Shown in pieces: positions 1-10,455 of a DNA stretch of 64,000 nucleotides (position 1 is the first letter of the stretch; every line of letters begins with the position of its first letter). This stretch comes from Megalopta genalis. Lineage: Eukaryota > Arthropoda > Insecta > Hymenoptera > Halictidae. The notes below the pieces were generated by a model. It worked only from the letters and a program-made list of their open reading frames with translations. It ran no database searches and was not told where the DNA came from. The DNA lies in assembly GCF_051020955.1 (NCBI RefSeq), contig NC_135016.1:28677131-28741130 (forward strand), written 5' to 3'. A program made the position numbers and the translations under genes.

Positions 1-180
1 CCCTGCACTCGTTGGCTGGGCAGCCGCGAGCCAGCCGAGCTCGCCTCTTATTGGTCAGTGTTTTTCGTTAATAACTCCTAAACGAAGCCTCGGAGAAAAT
101 TTTCGCAAAGGATAAGGTTGCTTCAAATGACCTCAGGAACCCCCCATTTCCGGATTACGAGACATTTTCGGGACACCCTG
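1..180. mobile_element. TA-flanked hairpin MITE, family H, partial copy (right arm)
   Basis: This is the right half of a MITE cut by the window edge. It ends in CGGGACACCCTG followed by TA. Complete relatives in this window start CAGGGTGTCCCAAAAATG and end with the inverse. The arm carries the family's internal motif ATTGGTCAGTGTTTTTCGTT and the conserved stretch beginning TTCAAATGACCTCAGGAACC. No coding capacity is visible. Class is inferred to be Tc1/mariner-like from the TA flanks. Confidence 0.8.
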
Positions 181-182
181 TA

Positions 183-1074
183 TAGATAAGGGTTCGAAAT
201 AAATGAAATTTAAAAAAATAGAAAAATGAATAAAAAACGAAATAAATGTCTGATTAAAAAAACGGAAGTTATTTATGACTCGACGTAATGGAATGGTCTT
301 AAGTGCACCTTTTCTACTAAATCATTTTATTTGTCAAGCTGTTCGGAATGAACGATCGCATTCACACGCGTTCAAATGTTCTCATTTCTCCGTATCCGTG
401 ATGTTTTCGTTTCTTTTCGCGACTGAATTATGCTGTTCGCCGTGTACAATTAGAAGTTTCCCTCCACAAAGGCTATGAAACCTGCCGCGGCACCCTCAAC
501 TTCGCGCGTTAACGAAAAGGATGCGCCGTGCGATCCGTCAGGGCCGCGTTGAACGGGATTTCTGTCGCGACGCGCGGAACCATCGTAACGAAGAAACGAC
601 GTAAAATTTTCATCGTCGACTTGGTGGATCCGCTGCTTGCGGCTGCATGCAACCAGCCAGCCAAAACTTAAGCAGCCTCGACTCGCGTCGGTTCGAAATT
701 GTTCGTATTGTTCGGCGTAATTAAACGTGATAATTGATTACAGCCGCGGACAAAAGCGATACACAACGTGACTGGATTATTTGGCGAACCCTTAGATTAA
801 GTTGCGGAACAACCTCTCGGCTCGACGTTGAGCTAGCAGTTGCACGATGCGATTCCAAGCAGGGATACCTTTTTGTCAAAAGGAACAGAGGCTGCTATAA
901 AACATTGTACAAGACACTGTACAAGTTACGAAGCCAGTGGGAGACACGATCTGCTTCAAAAACCGTGCAAATCTGCTTGTGATGAAGGTGAATTGTTACT
1001 ATCGTGTACGCTACTAGATTCACAAAAATGTTCTCTATGAATTATAATAATTCAACAAGGCAACAAGAATGGGA
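183..1074. other. no gene seen
   Basis: Open frames here are short (82 codons or fewer) and overlap one another in different frames. The stretch 480-700 is GC-richer. A small direct repeat of the type ACAAGACACTGTACAAG lies near 907-927. No RNA gene or repeat family was recognised. Confidence 0.5.
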
Positions 1075-1630
1075 CAGAGTTATACAAAAGTAATCCGATT
1101 AAGGATTGACGATTATGACTAACGTGAAATCATGATCACGATTAACTTCAAGAAATCAAGTAATTATGGTCAACGATTAACTTAAGTAATCGAAGCAAAT
1201 TTAATCGTTGATCGTGTTATTAACACAGTAATCATTTTTATGCAAAATAAAAAATGTTTGCACTAATTGCAAGATACGAGAGCTAGATAAACATTTGTTT
1301 CGTTTCTTAATAGTTTCACAATAATAAGTTTGAAAATAATGCAACAACGATTTTAAATTCTTTAAATACTTTCACTGTTTTCTATTTGACCAAATCATTT
1401 TTATCATAAAATCTGCAGTCTATTAATCACGTAATTACTACTTTTGTTGATAATGATTAACTGAAAACTGAACAGTTTTTAAAAAATCCGCGTGTTTTAT
1501 TAATTCGACTGCGGATTTTACTGATTTATTCCAGTAACAATTAATTGATTAACGATTACGATTACCGTGGTTACGTTTCGTAATCGATCAGAAAAGTAAT
1601 CACACAATAATCGATTACTGCCTAACTCTG
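1075..1630. mobile_element. hAT-like non-autonomous element (probable)
   Basis: The left end CAGAGTTATACAAAAGTAAT faces a right end that reads CAGAGTTAGGCAGTAATCG on the opposite strand. The interior is full of TAATCG/CGATTA motifs. The CAGAGTT-type ends suggest an hAT-like element, but the flanking 8-bp sequences do not match well, so the target duplication is not confirmed. There is no transposase frame. A second MITE (1227-1422) sits inside. Confidence 0.5.
1227..1422. mobile_element. MITE of family T (ends like TAGACTGCGGATTTTATG), nested
   Basis: The right end reads ATAAAATCTGCAGTCTA; the left side has the family's TTTTATGCAAAATAAAAA block. The interior AATTGCAAGATACGAGAGCT is shared with the copy at 18314-18602 (TCATTGTAAGACACAGGGGC) and more weakly with 42672-42876. 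The left terminus is degenerate. It lies inside the hAT-like element and so is probably the younger insertion. Confidence 0.5.
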
Positions 1631-2617
1631 GAGATGATTTCAATTCAGGACGAATTCTCGAAGAAAACCAATAAAACTAACTAACAAATAAGACAACGCA
1701 GAGCAATTAGTGATCACACCGAAGATTGCTGTTAGAGAACCGTACTCGGAACGGTTCAATAACGGGAGAACGAAAGATAAATCGATGGGAAATGAGTGTA
1801 AAACAGGTGAAACGTTTACCGACATACACATTCGGCGGAGAAACAGATGAAAAGTTGCGGGAATTTCATCAATCATTGTTACAGAAATTCCCGTCCCGAT
1901 GCGATCTGATTGCGTTTCGTAGCAACAGAACGAAACGAAACGGCGGGATGCATTCGGATTTAGCGAAGGGCGCGCTCGCTCGCGGAAGAGGAAGCGAATA
2001 ATAAACGCGAGAAGATGAAAGAACCGTTGAAAAAAAAGGAGGAACACGTTAATTACTGTTCATTCGTAATGCGCCCGTGTTTGTGATTCGCGTAATACGA
2101 GCCCTCTTCAAGCCCGGCAGAATTCGCCCGGGCTCGAAACGATGAATTTTCCTTTTCACGAAAGCGTTGCCCGCGCGGCCTGCGCGAATTAGTATCCGGT
2201 AATGTGTTTTCCTCTTATTATTTCTCCTTCGAATCGCCGTAATTTTGCCAATTAACCGTGCTCCGGGGCTGCCTGTCGGTGATCTCGGCCCTCGGCTCTC
2301 GGCCCGAGAGCCGGGAGAGTGTTTCGCAGCTGGGAAACGCCGCGCCGAGCCGCGCCGAGCCGAGACGAGCCGGGAAAAAGCTCGTTCGCTTCTTTTTGCT
2401 GGAACTATTAAGGGCGCCGCACCAATCTAAATCGTCCCTCGTTTTCAGCCAGATTAAATTTCCAGGGTTAATCGTCCCGGCGGACTCTTAATTCGTCGCC
2501 TTGATTCACCGTTCGGCCGGAAACGCGCTACTCGTTCCCGCGGAAAAGTGTCTGGCCGTCGCGACGCTAACAAGCCCGAACCAGGATGTAAATAATTATA
2601 AAAGTTCGAGCGACCGA
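1631..2617. other. no gene seen; GC-rich patch
   Basis: Two frames of 135 and 91 codons overlap on opposite strands at 1640-2047 and resemble no family I know. A GC-rich run with repeated GCCGAGCC-type words lies at 2330-2375. No repeat family was recognised. Confidence 0.45.
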
Positions 2618-2665
2618 CGCACGGTGAGACAAATGGACAATCCAGGCGGGAAAAAGTCATCTTTC
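2618..2665 (+). repeat. terminus-like repeat CGCACGGTG, copy 1
   Basis: The sequence CGCACGGTGAGACAAATGG and the next 25 bases closely match a second copy at 3273-3320 in the same orientation. Related starts occur at 20455, 33243 and 37581. It looks like the end of a DNA transposon, but no inverted partner was found. Confidence 0.45.
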
Positions 2666-4165
2666 CGTATAAATTTTGATCCGATTTAAAACATGGATTT
2701 TGTTGAAACTGAAATTTCGAATTTGTTTAGAAAATACAGGGCCCTATAAATTTACGATTTTTGCCAATTTTTGCGAAAATGGATTGTACTTAGGAATTTG
2801 TAGCTCGGAAATTATGAATCGTATCGAGATGTATCTTGCTTTGTTTCACTTGGAAAGGATCCACCTTTCTAAATACATTTCCATCCGATTGAAGAATTGT
2901 TTTTCACAACGTTGAAAATTATAAACAAATTGTTATTCGACTTGTCGCGAGGTGTTTTATGTAGGAAAATGGATGGATATTTGTGAGCACAGCTGTGTTT
3001 CGTCTGTCATCGAAAAAAAAGTGTAATCCACGGCTAGATCTGTTGAACAACTGTGCAGAATTTTGACCGGCACAATCTTTTTCTAGCCCTGGTAATTCCA
3101 GGGCGCGCTATGAAATGTTTTTCGCTCTCTGCTCCCCGAGATGTTTTCATCTCCTCGATACGGACGTTGAGCGACACAAAAACGTTCCGCTAAATATTTG
3201 ATGGAGGATTTCGGGAGTAGTTGTTCGAATAAAGAATACAATATCGTCCCGCGTTTTTCACTGTATCGCCAACGCACGGTGGGACAAATAGGCAACTAGG
3301 TGGAGAAAAGTAAATATATCTTCTATTTATTGCTGTTTCAGAATGTTTACTGAGAATGATGATAGCCAGAAGAATATATTTAGTATCCGTATAAGTATAG
3401 AAATCATTGCACAAAAAATTGGAATCGAAACACGACGAAATTATACATTCATTTGTGTTATGAAGAACGTTATAAGAGAACAATTAGTAATTGTTTTTGA
3501 ACTTTTATTTACTGTAAACTATATTGTGATTGGAGACGTTTCGAAATCTCGTTTCACAGGGACTTGCGCAATGAAACAGGAGGATCGCGAATTAATGTCC
3601 TTCCTGTGCTCCGAGTCCCTTCGTTAACGGCACTCGATCGGGCACTAATGGTTTCGATTAAGAAAATCTTTCCTCAAGAAAAGAACTGTCGAGCAGTACG
3701 GGTTGTTCACGGACGAGGATAAGAGAAGAACGTTGAATAGTCGATGATTGGATGGACTGTTGCAACCGTGACAGAAGTTCACAAAACGTATAAACTAAAT
3801 AGAAAACGAACCTCTTTCATCTATCGTCCACAGACTTTCGTCTTGAATGCATCGGTTTGTTCAATATAATAGATAAAAATATTGAGAATAATTGCGAAGA
3901 ACGAACAACAACCAAAATAAATCACTAGGCGAACATAAACGCAGACAGCATTATCTGCCGAGCTCAAACAAAATACATTAAAAGTCATCGCTTGTGTTTA
4001 TATTTATTTAGCATATAGACAACTACTGCAATCTTTGTAATTAGTATATAACATTGTGTTTGTAAAGTTAACGTGCACAAGCAGTGTGCATATTGCTAAT
4101 AAACCTGTATGGGATTCGATAGCGTAAATTAAAAAAAAAACATTAAGTTTACAGAACCCGTGAAA
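2666..4165. other. no gene seen; second CGCACGGTG terminus inside
   Basis: The second terminus-like repeat, CGCACGGTGGGACAAATAGG, is at 3273-3320. The remainder is AT-rich, with frames of at most 97 codons and no recognisable product. From about 4166 it runs into the 184-bp repeat locus. Confidence 0.45.
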
Positions 4166-4969
4166 ATAACGGATCACTAATTTTTTAATTTTCGATTATT
4201 CAGATTCTAAAGATACAGTTATCAGTTATTTATTCAATGTATCTATTATTACTTGCGACAAGTACTACAGTAACACTCGTTAAAAATCAGAATAAATGTC
4301 TTATTATTACTTTAATAAACTAATAGAAAACGGCTGCTTTTCTTTTAGTGCTCCGTAAATAATAAAGAACCTTTGAAATCCCGCATGAAAATAGCAATCG
4401 CGAATGGTTATGTACGATAATCTCAATATATCTGTTATTATTTGCGACAAGTTTTACAGTAACACTCGTCAAAAATCAGGATAAATGTCTTATTGTTACT
4501 TTAATAAACTAATAGAAAATAGCTGCTTTTAGTGCTCCGTAAATAATAAAGAACCTTTGAAATCCCGCATGCAAATAGCAATTGCGAATGGTTATGTACG
4601 ATAATCTCAATACATCTGTTATTACTTGCGACAAGTTTTACAGTAACACTCGTTAAAAATCAGAATAAATGTCTTATTATTACTTTAATAAGCTAATAGA
4701 AAACAGCTGCTTTTAGTGCTCCGTAAATAATAAAGAACCTTTGAAACCCCGCATGCAAATAGCAATCGCGAATGGTTATGTACGATAATCTCAATATATC
4801 TGTTATTATTTGCGACAAGTTTTACAGTAACACTCGTTAAAAATCAGGATAAATGTCTTATTGTTACTTTAATAAACTAATAGAAAATAGCTGCTTTTAG
4901 TGCTCCGTAAATAATAAAGAACCTTTGAAATCCCGCATGCAAATAGCAATCGCGAATGGTTATGTACGA
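4166..4969. repeat. dispersed repeat D with four tandem units of about 184 bp
   Basis: The word GCGACAAG recurs at about 4255, 4444, 4628 and 4812, giving spacings of 189, 184 and 184 bp. Each unit runs through ACAGTAACACTCGT, AATAAATGTCTTATT, GCTGCTTTTAGTGCTCCGT and ends near GCGAATGGTTATGTACG. The first unit is longest and carries an extra TTTTC. Single, diverged relatives lie at 9968-10455 (interrupted by a MITE) and, inverted, at 62641-62755. The tandem form is therefore local amplification of a dispersed element. Confidence 0.85.
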
Positions 4970-5350
4970 GGGTTCTTGAGTGCAAGATTTCTTACATTGG
5001 AGCTCTTGAATTCGAGCCGGACCGAATCGGATTTCTTAAGTTTGGTCTCGCCTGTATCGGGTCAATCGAATGATCGGCATCTATCTGGTCTCTTAAGTCT
5101 GGAACGACTTGTATCGACTCTCTTGAATACGGGATGGTGTTGCTCCTCTGGATCAATAAATGCTATTGAATACAGAATAACTGGAATTCAGCCGGTTACG
5201 TCCGATACAGTCTCTCCATTGCATCTCTTCCATCCAGAATGGGACATTTCGTGTCAGTTGTGGCTGGTTTCCTCATCAAACCTCCTCAGTCAAATGGAAC
5301 AGATGCCTTTGATGAATCGTCGACTCGGATCATGCGTTTACCAACAATTT
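4970..5350. repeat. degenerate minisatellite, unit about 30 bp
   Basis: Successive units begin CTTGAGTGC, CTTGAATTCG, CTTAAGTTTGG, CTTAAGTCTGG and CTTGAATACGG, mostly 30 bp apart. The period is a multiple of three and a 144-codon frame (4925-5359) stays open through it. That is expected of such repeats and is not evidence for a gene. Minisatellites of similar period occur at 31816-32130 and 40249-40450. Confidence 0.5.
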
Positions 5351-5709
5351 GTGGATTAGAATCTCATTACCTCTGAGCACTTCGCCAGCTGACACATCGA
5401 ATACATCGGTACGCACCTAGCGCATAAAGTATTATTTTCGGAAAGAAATTGTGTTTGCAGTCTCGAAGATATGATTCGGATTTTGGTAGACTACGAGATA
5501 ACACTGGTTTCGAATATCGATGAAATTATAGTAAATCGTCGCCTATCGGAATACCGATTAACGGAATAATTGATTATCCGATTCGCGGTAAACGGGAAAA
5601 TAGAGCGAAGAAAATTGGGGTACAATTTTATTTAGAGATTCCAGTTCTGTTCAGTTTTCGAGTTGTTTAATTCTGTTAATATTATTGAATCGCAAAGTAA
5701 TTCAAAATA
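5351..5709. other. no gene seen
   Basis: AT-rich sequence with no open frame of note and no repeat family recognised. It ends at the TA (5708-5709) flanking the next MITE. Confidence 0.5.
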
Positions 5710-6126
5710 GAGCAAGTCTCATTAATATTCGGACACATTCTAAAACGCAGTAACTTTTTACTTGAATGATTTTTAGATAACAGAGAGGCTAGTTTACTAA
5801 ACGATGGCTACAATACTTCTTTTCAATTTTGCTATTGCTTGGAGTGACAAAAGGAAATAAAAAGTCTCGTCTTTTAACTTTTTTATCTGAACCTATTTTT
5901 TCATTCGGATCTCGGTCATTTAAATAATAAAAAGTAATAAAAAGAAAGAGGTCTCGTATGCATATTGAAAATTCCAACGAAATCGGTCGACGCAAAATCA
6001 AATTATCGTAGTCATTATCTAGTAAACTAATCCCTCTGTCATTTAAATAGCTTCAAGTCATTTAGTCCAGTTCGAAAAAGGTTATTCCGTTTTAAAAGCT
6101 GTCCGAATATTAACGGGGAGTCGCTG
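5710..6126. mobile_element. Tc1-like MITE, family C, copy 1
   Basis: The element is flanked by TA on both sides. Left end GAGCAAGTCTCATTAATATT and right end (opposite strand) CAGCGACTCCCCGTTAATATT continue into a shared TCGGACA...TTTTAAAACG block. The interior TTTTGCTATTGCTTGGAGTGAC matches TTTTGCTATTACTTGGAATGAC in the copy at 10042-10388. No transposase remains. Confidence 0.7.
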
Positions 6127-6128
6127 TA

Positions 6129-7156
6129 TATTTCCGGCAGTCGAATAAAATTTGGTAGAGCGTCGACGGCTAATAGCACGTTTCCCCCATCCGGGGACCC
6201 GAGGGGCGAAATTTCATCGGGTCGCAGTATTCTTAAGTGGATCTGCGAACACGCTCGAATTGGGATCCCGGGGAAAATTTACTGATTCCTGAACGGCCGA
6301 AAATCTTTCTAGCCCCATTCGATTTCCATTTCTCCCGCCGCCGTCCCACCCTCCGAATTGAACACATCATTTCCCACACGACTTCCGCGAAGAAAGATAC
6401 GCGGGGAAGGAATTTCTCCCTCGGTTTGACAGTGACAGTCGATTCGAGGATTTTCCTAGGCGGTCTAGACGCCTCCTTCGCCGCCACCGTCGAGAGAGTA
6501 GGGGAGGCAGATATCGAAGAAACAGAGACTTCCACGGAGGACCAAGAAGAGGGCTAAACCGCCGGGCTCCCTCCCTCTGTTATCAAAGACGAGAGAGAGA
6601 GAAGAGGATACACTCGATTTCAAGTACTGTTCAGGACTAACAAAAGCCGCTTCACGTAAAGTTTCCCCAAACGAGTGGGTCTAAGGTCACTTCACTGTCC
6701 GATCGACTTCGAGGACTTAATATCGCGTGATTTTCATCATTGCCCGCTTCAGGCCAAACACCGAGCCCCGGAATCGGACGAATTGAACGGGCTCCGGAAG
6801 CTTACGCCGGGAAACTCTGCTATAATATTTCGAGACGTTTCATTAAAGACAATACGCGATCCTTCTCGCGAAGCTAATAAAACAAGGAAGAAGCGAGAGG
6901 TTAACGCTGGAACTACCGAGGCCAAAATGACTTGTTCGGCATTTTACTTATAATCACTATTCATTTTTCAGTACAAATTGTTTTTTAAAATCTTATATGA
7001 CTTTTTCTAAAATATGTAAGTAATTTATTATGCGAAGCAGCTTTCTTGTTTCTTCTCTTTTATTAGTTTCGTAAAGTTCATATACGTTTTTAAAAAATTG
7101 AAAGATACGCGTGCTTATGTTTGCTCAACTTTTCCAATTTTTTTGCTTGTTTACAG
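6129..7156. other. no gene seen; short GA run
   Basis: Sense and antisense frames of 106 and 100 codons overlap at 6233-6557 and neither looks conserved. A GA microsatellite lies near 6588-6605. At 6902 the sequence GGTTAACGCTGGAACTACC resembles a piggyBac-like left end, but no partner was found. Confidence 0.4.
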
Positions 7157-7514
7157 AAACATGTGACGCCCGTATATGTCGATATTCTTCTGTTTTCGAT
7201 GCTCCCGTATCGCAGAAGATATTTCGCATTTGGTCAGAAAGAATCGCTTACAGAGGAAACGTTACTTCGTGTCATAATATTTGTAGAAAATCAGAATTCT
7301 ATTTTCGATCGAGATCCGCAGAAATATTCGCATAAAATTACTTGGAAATTATGGGAAAAATTTCACGAAGTATTTACTGGAAAAAATGAATCATTTGGTG
7401 ATTGCTCTGAAAATGATCTAGCGACGGTGAAAATGAATTTCTACCATCGTGCAACGGAAGTGCAAGCGAGCGATGCGGTACTGATAGTGAAGATGAAAGA
7501 TTTGTACGCTTGCA
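7157..7514 (+). other. candidate exon with weak MADF-like sequence
   Basis: An open frame is preceded by a good splice-acceptor pattern (pyrimidine tract TTTTTTTGCTTGTTTACAG ending at 7156) and followed by a possible donor (GCATG/GTAAAA at 7514/7515). The translated segment holds LLRVIIFVENQNSIFDRD, a Tyr seven residues past that Asp-Arg-Asp, then a Trp nine residues further. This spacing recalls MADF domains (Leu-rich helix, YD, Tyr, Trp). It could equally be a decayed transposon or chance. The frame continues to 7699 only by reading into a MITE, which is spurious. Confidence 0.2.
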
Positions 7515-7586
7515 TGGTAAAAGAGTCCAAGTTTTCTCTAATTATTATTATTCAATCAATCTTCGCTGATAAAATAGGAAAATATA

Positions 7587-7951
7587 CAGGGTGTCCCAAA
7601 AATATCTCGCAAACCGGAAATGAGAAGTTCCTGGGATCATTTGAAGTAACTTTTTCCTTAGCGAAAATGCAACCCGTGGCTTCGTTTACGAATTATTAAC
7701 GAAAAACACTGACCAATGAGAGACGAGTTCGCCTAGCGCTAGGCGGCCGAGCCAATGAGCGCACGAAGCCCAATTCCGTTCATTGGCTCGGCCGCCTTGC
7801 GCCAGCATATCTTACCTCTCATTGGTCACTCTTTTTCGTTAATAACTCGTAAACAAAGCCGTGGATTGCATTTTCGTCAAGGACAAACTTACTTCAAATT
7901 ACCTCAGGAACCTCCCATTCTCGGATTGCGAGACATGTTTGGGACACCTTG
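7587..7951. mobile_element. TA-flanked hairpin MITE, family H, full copy
   Basis: TA sites flank both ends (7585-7586, 7952-7953). Left end CAGGGTGTCCCAAAAATATC matches the inverse right end GGGACACCTTG. The two arms of about 165 bp are near-complementary and both contain GTTATTAACGAAAAACA-CTGACC or its inverse. A central inner hairpin pairs GGCCGAGCCAATGAGCG with TTCATTGGCTCGGCCGCC. No coding capacity. Confidence 0.85.
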
Positions 7952-7953
7952 TA

Positions 7954-9122
7954 TAAAAACACAGATATGTAAAAATGACTCGGTCATTTAAGAAGAAAGT
8001 CATTTTGATGTAAAGTAGGTATAGGTCGATGGTCGGTTGTCCAGTGTCGAGCAGACCCGCGACACTCCGCGACACAAAATATTCCGCAACGTCGGAATTT
8101 GCAACGGCGACAAACAGCTATTTACCGTATTCAAGGTTTTATTATTCGGAAAATACGATGACACTTGTAGCGCACTTGCTCCCTCTTGTTTAAAAACTGG
8201 CGCTCTTCAAACTATTTGGAGTGCGCGTTCGGGACCCGGGCCGCTCCCTTCTGAAATTTTCAACTGCCTTGCATTCCGATGCGGAGCGTTTCCCGGAAAT
8301 TCCTAACAAATTTAATATCGCGTAGAATTAAACGGGGCGTGCTCTTTTATTAGCGCGAAAACGGCCGCAGAGCGTTGTAACGGTCCGGTAGCGCGCCGAC
8401 AAGAATATCGTCGACTTTTCAGCGCGCGAATTCCTCCTGAAAAATGCACAACGATACTTCGACGGAATAAACGGGAAGGAGCTTACGGCTCGCCGGCTCG
8501 AACACGCCCGAACACGCTCGAACACGCTCGATACTTCGCGTCTCCGCGTTACAACCGGTTCCGTCGGGACGACTCCCAAGTATTCGGCAAATGGCGCGAC
8601 ACCGGCTCCCACTTCTATTCATCAATTATTTACCCAGGACGGCGCGACTGTCACGGAGAAGTTCATGAATGCGCGTAGATATGACACATTCGGGCGACCG
8701 TTCCGTTCCGTTACGTTCCGGTCCGCTCCAGGCCGAACTATTCCAGCTCCGTCCGTTCACCAGGACGAAAACAACCCCCGCAAGCGACGGCCGTTAACCT
8801 ACTTCCCGTCCCACCGATGTACTCTGTTTTCCTCTTCGATTACAGCTGCCAAATCTTCGGTCACTGTATGAATTTTCCACGCGCCCTTCCGGAACGGGAG
8901 AAGATTATGCAGCACCGGCTGCATTATCCCCCTGTATTACGGACTGCCGTTCGGAAGTTACGGCTTCCGTTTCGACAAAAATTACTACGAAACCTAATCG
9001 CGTGCTGATGCCTCGATTTCTCGAATTTTTCATCCACGATTTATTTAGTCCTGTTCTCGCGAGTCGTTTCATTCGTTTTTCCTCCGCGTTGCAGAAATAA
9101 TGAAACGCGAGTGAACTTTGTA
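7954..9122. other. no gene seen; GC-rich with a 12-bp tandem run
   Basis: Three copies of a CGAACACGC(T/C)CG-type 12-mer lie near 8507-8540. Overlapping frames of up to 94 codons occur on both strands in GC-rich DNA and show no recognisable domain. Confidence 0.45.
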
Positions 9123-9326
9123 CAGGAAATTCTCTCCAATTGTCCCTCCCAGCTTCTAAACAAAAATAGGCAATTTGGGAGGATGAGATACGATTATTCG
9201 AGCCTCGCGGCTCGTTTTTATAGTTGTTGACAATCGGCGAATATAAAAAGCGGACGATCGTGTCTTTTCTTTCCAAATTGTGCAGTTTCGTTTACAAGCT
9301 GAGGGACAATTGGAGAGAATTTCCTG
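9123..9326. mobile_element. palindromic MITE, family P, copy 1
   Basis: TA-flanked, about 204 bp, almost entirely one hairpin. The left arm starts CAGGAAATTCTCTCCAATTG and the right arm ends with its inverse. The centre pairs CGCGGCTCGTTTTTATAGTT with related inverse sequence around GTTGTTGACAATCGGCG. The same family forms the array at 44802-45830. Its right TA lies two bases before the next MITE. Confidence 0.8.
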
Positions 9327-9328
9327 TA

Positions 9329-9708
9329 CACAGGGTGTTCCAAAATTATGATACTTCCAAGAAATGAAGAGTTCCTGAGGACATTTGAAGTAATTTTTTC
9401 CTTAGCGAAAGTGCAATTCGGGGATTCGTTTACGAGTTATTAACGAAAAACACTGACCAATGAGAGGCGAGATCAACTCGCGCAAGGCGACCGAGCGAAC
9501 GAGCGGTGGAAGCCCAGTTCCACTCATTGGCTCAGCCGCCTTGCGCCGCCTAGCGCCTAGGCGAGCACGCCTCTCATTGGTCGGTGTTTTTCGTTAATAA
9601 CTCCTAAACAAAACCGCGGATTGCATTTTCGTTAAGCAAAAAGTTACTTCAAATATCCTCAGGAACCCCTCATTTCTCGGAAATACCATAATTTTTGATC
9701 AGTCTGTA
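9329..9708. mobile_element. hairpin MITE, family H, divergent copy
   Basis: The ends differ from the main family H (CAGGGTGTTCCAAAATTATG at the left; the right end reads CAGACTGATCAAAAATTATG inversely), but the arms share TTACTTCAAAT-type and GTTATTAACGAAAAACACTG blocks. It abuts the family P copy at 9123-9326 with only TACA between, so one element inserted at the edge of the other. Confidence 0.75.
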
Positions 9709-9967
9709 TATGTGTTTCAGTTTCGACGTGTCTTGTACGAAGATTAAGCTGTCTCGCTCTTTTACTCCCACTACTTAACGAATCGTTTATTATCAATTAT
9801 TATCAATTACCTTTAGCTTGATCGTGGCCTCAAACCAGCGCGTCTTCGAGTTCCCACAGTGCTTCAGTCCCTCGAGTCCTCGGATTCTGAAACAATGGCG
9901 ATCGTTCGATGCAGAGACCGAGAATGAACACACGGACGGTGCTATGATTAGGCATCGGATAGAGAAA

Positions 9968-10455
9968 TCGCTGATCACTAATTTTTTTAATTTACGATTA
10001 TCCAGATCGTACAGATACATTTATGAATTATTTATTCAATACGCAGTGACCCACAAAGGTGTTCATAGAGAGGCCAGTCTGACTGAAATGCTTTCTCTTA
10101 ATTTTGCTATTACTTGGAATGACAAAGAAAAATAAAAGCTTTCGTTCGAAAGAAAAATAAGAAGCATTTTTAAAATTTTCGTTCATATGTTCAGATAAAA
10201 AGTTGAAGAACGATAGATTTTGTATCTTTTCTCATCATTCCAAATAATAGCAAAATTAGAAAGAAATATTTCAGTAATTGTCTTATAGACTGGTCCCTCT
10301 ATCATCTAAAAAGAATTCAAGCCATCTAGTCCAGTTTGAAAAAAGTCATTGCCTCTTAAAAGGTGTACGGGCACTTTTGTAGGCCAGTTACTTGCGGCAA
10401 GTTCAACTTCTAAACAAATTTAAAACAGCTGCTTTCGGTGCTCCGTGAATCCAGC
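9968..10455. repeat. dispersed repeat D, copy 2, split by a Tc1-like MITE
   Basis: The left piece (9968-10041) carries GATCACTAATTTTTTTAATT, matching 4170-4190. The right piece (10389-10455) carries TTACTTGCGGCAAGTT and AACAGCTGCTTTCGGTGCTC. At 4.2 kb the two halves are contiguous, giving an approximate empty site for the MITE at 10042-10388. Only one unit is present here. Confidence 0.7.
10042..10388. mobile_element. Tc1-like MITE, family C, copy 2
   Basis: TA flanks lie at 10040-10041 and 10389-10390. The left end CGCAGTGACCCACAAAGGTG and inverse right end ACTGGCCTACAAAAGTG pair, with further inner pairing near CAGTTTGAAAAAAGTCATTG. The interior resembles 5710-6126 and 28505-28855 (TTCGTTCATATGTTCAGATA versus TTCGTTATACGCTCAGATA). 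Confidence 0.75.

Noticed and set aside
4925..5359. 144-codon open frame
   Set aside because: It starts in the 184-bp repeat and runs through a 30-bp minisatellite whose period is a multiple of three, which keeps frames open without selection.
7515..7699. Extension of the 192-codon frame beyond 7514
   Set aside because: The last residues (GCPKNISQTGNEKFLGSFEV) are a translation of a family H MITE arm.
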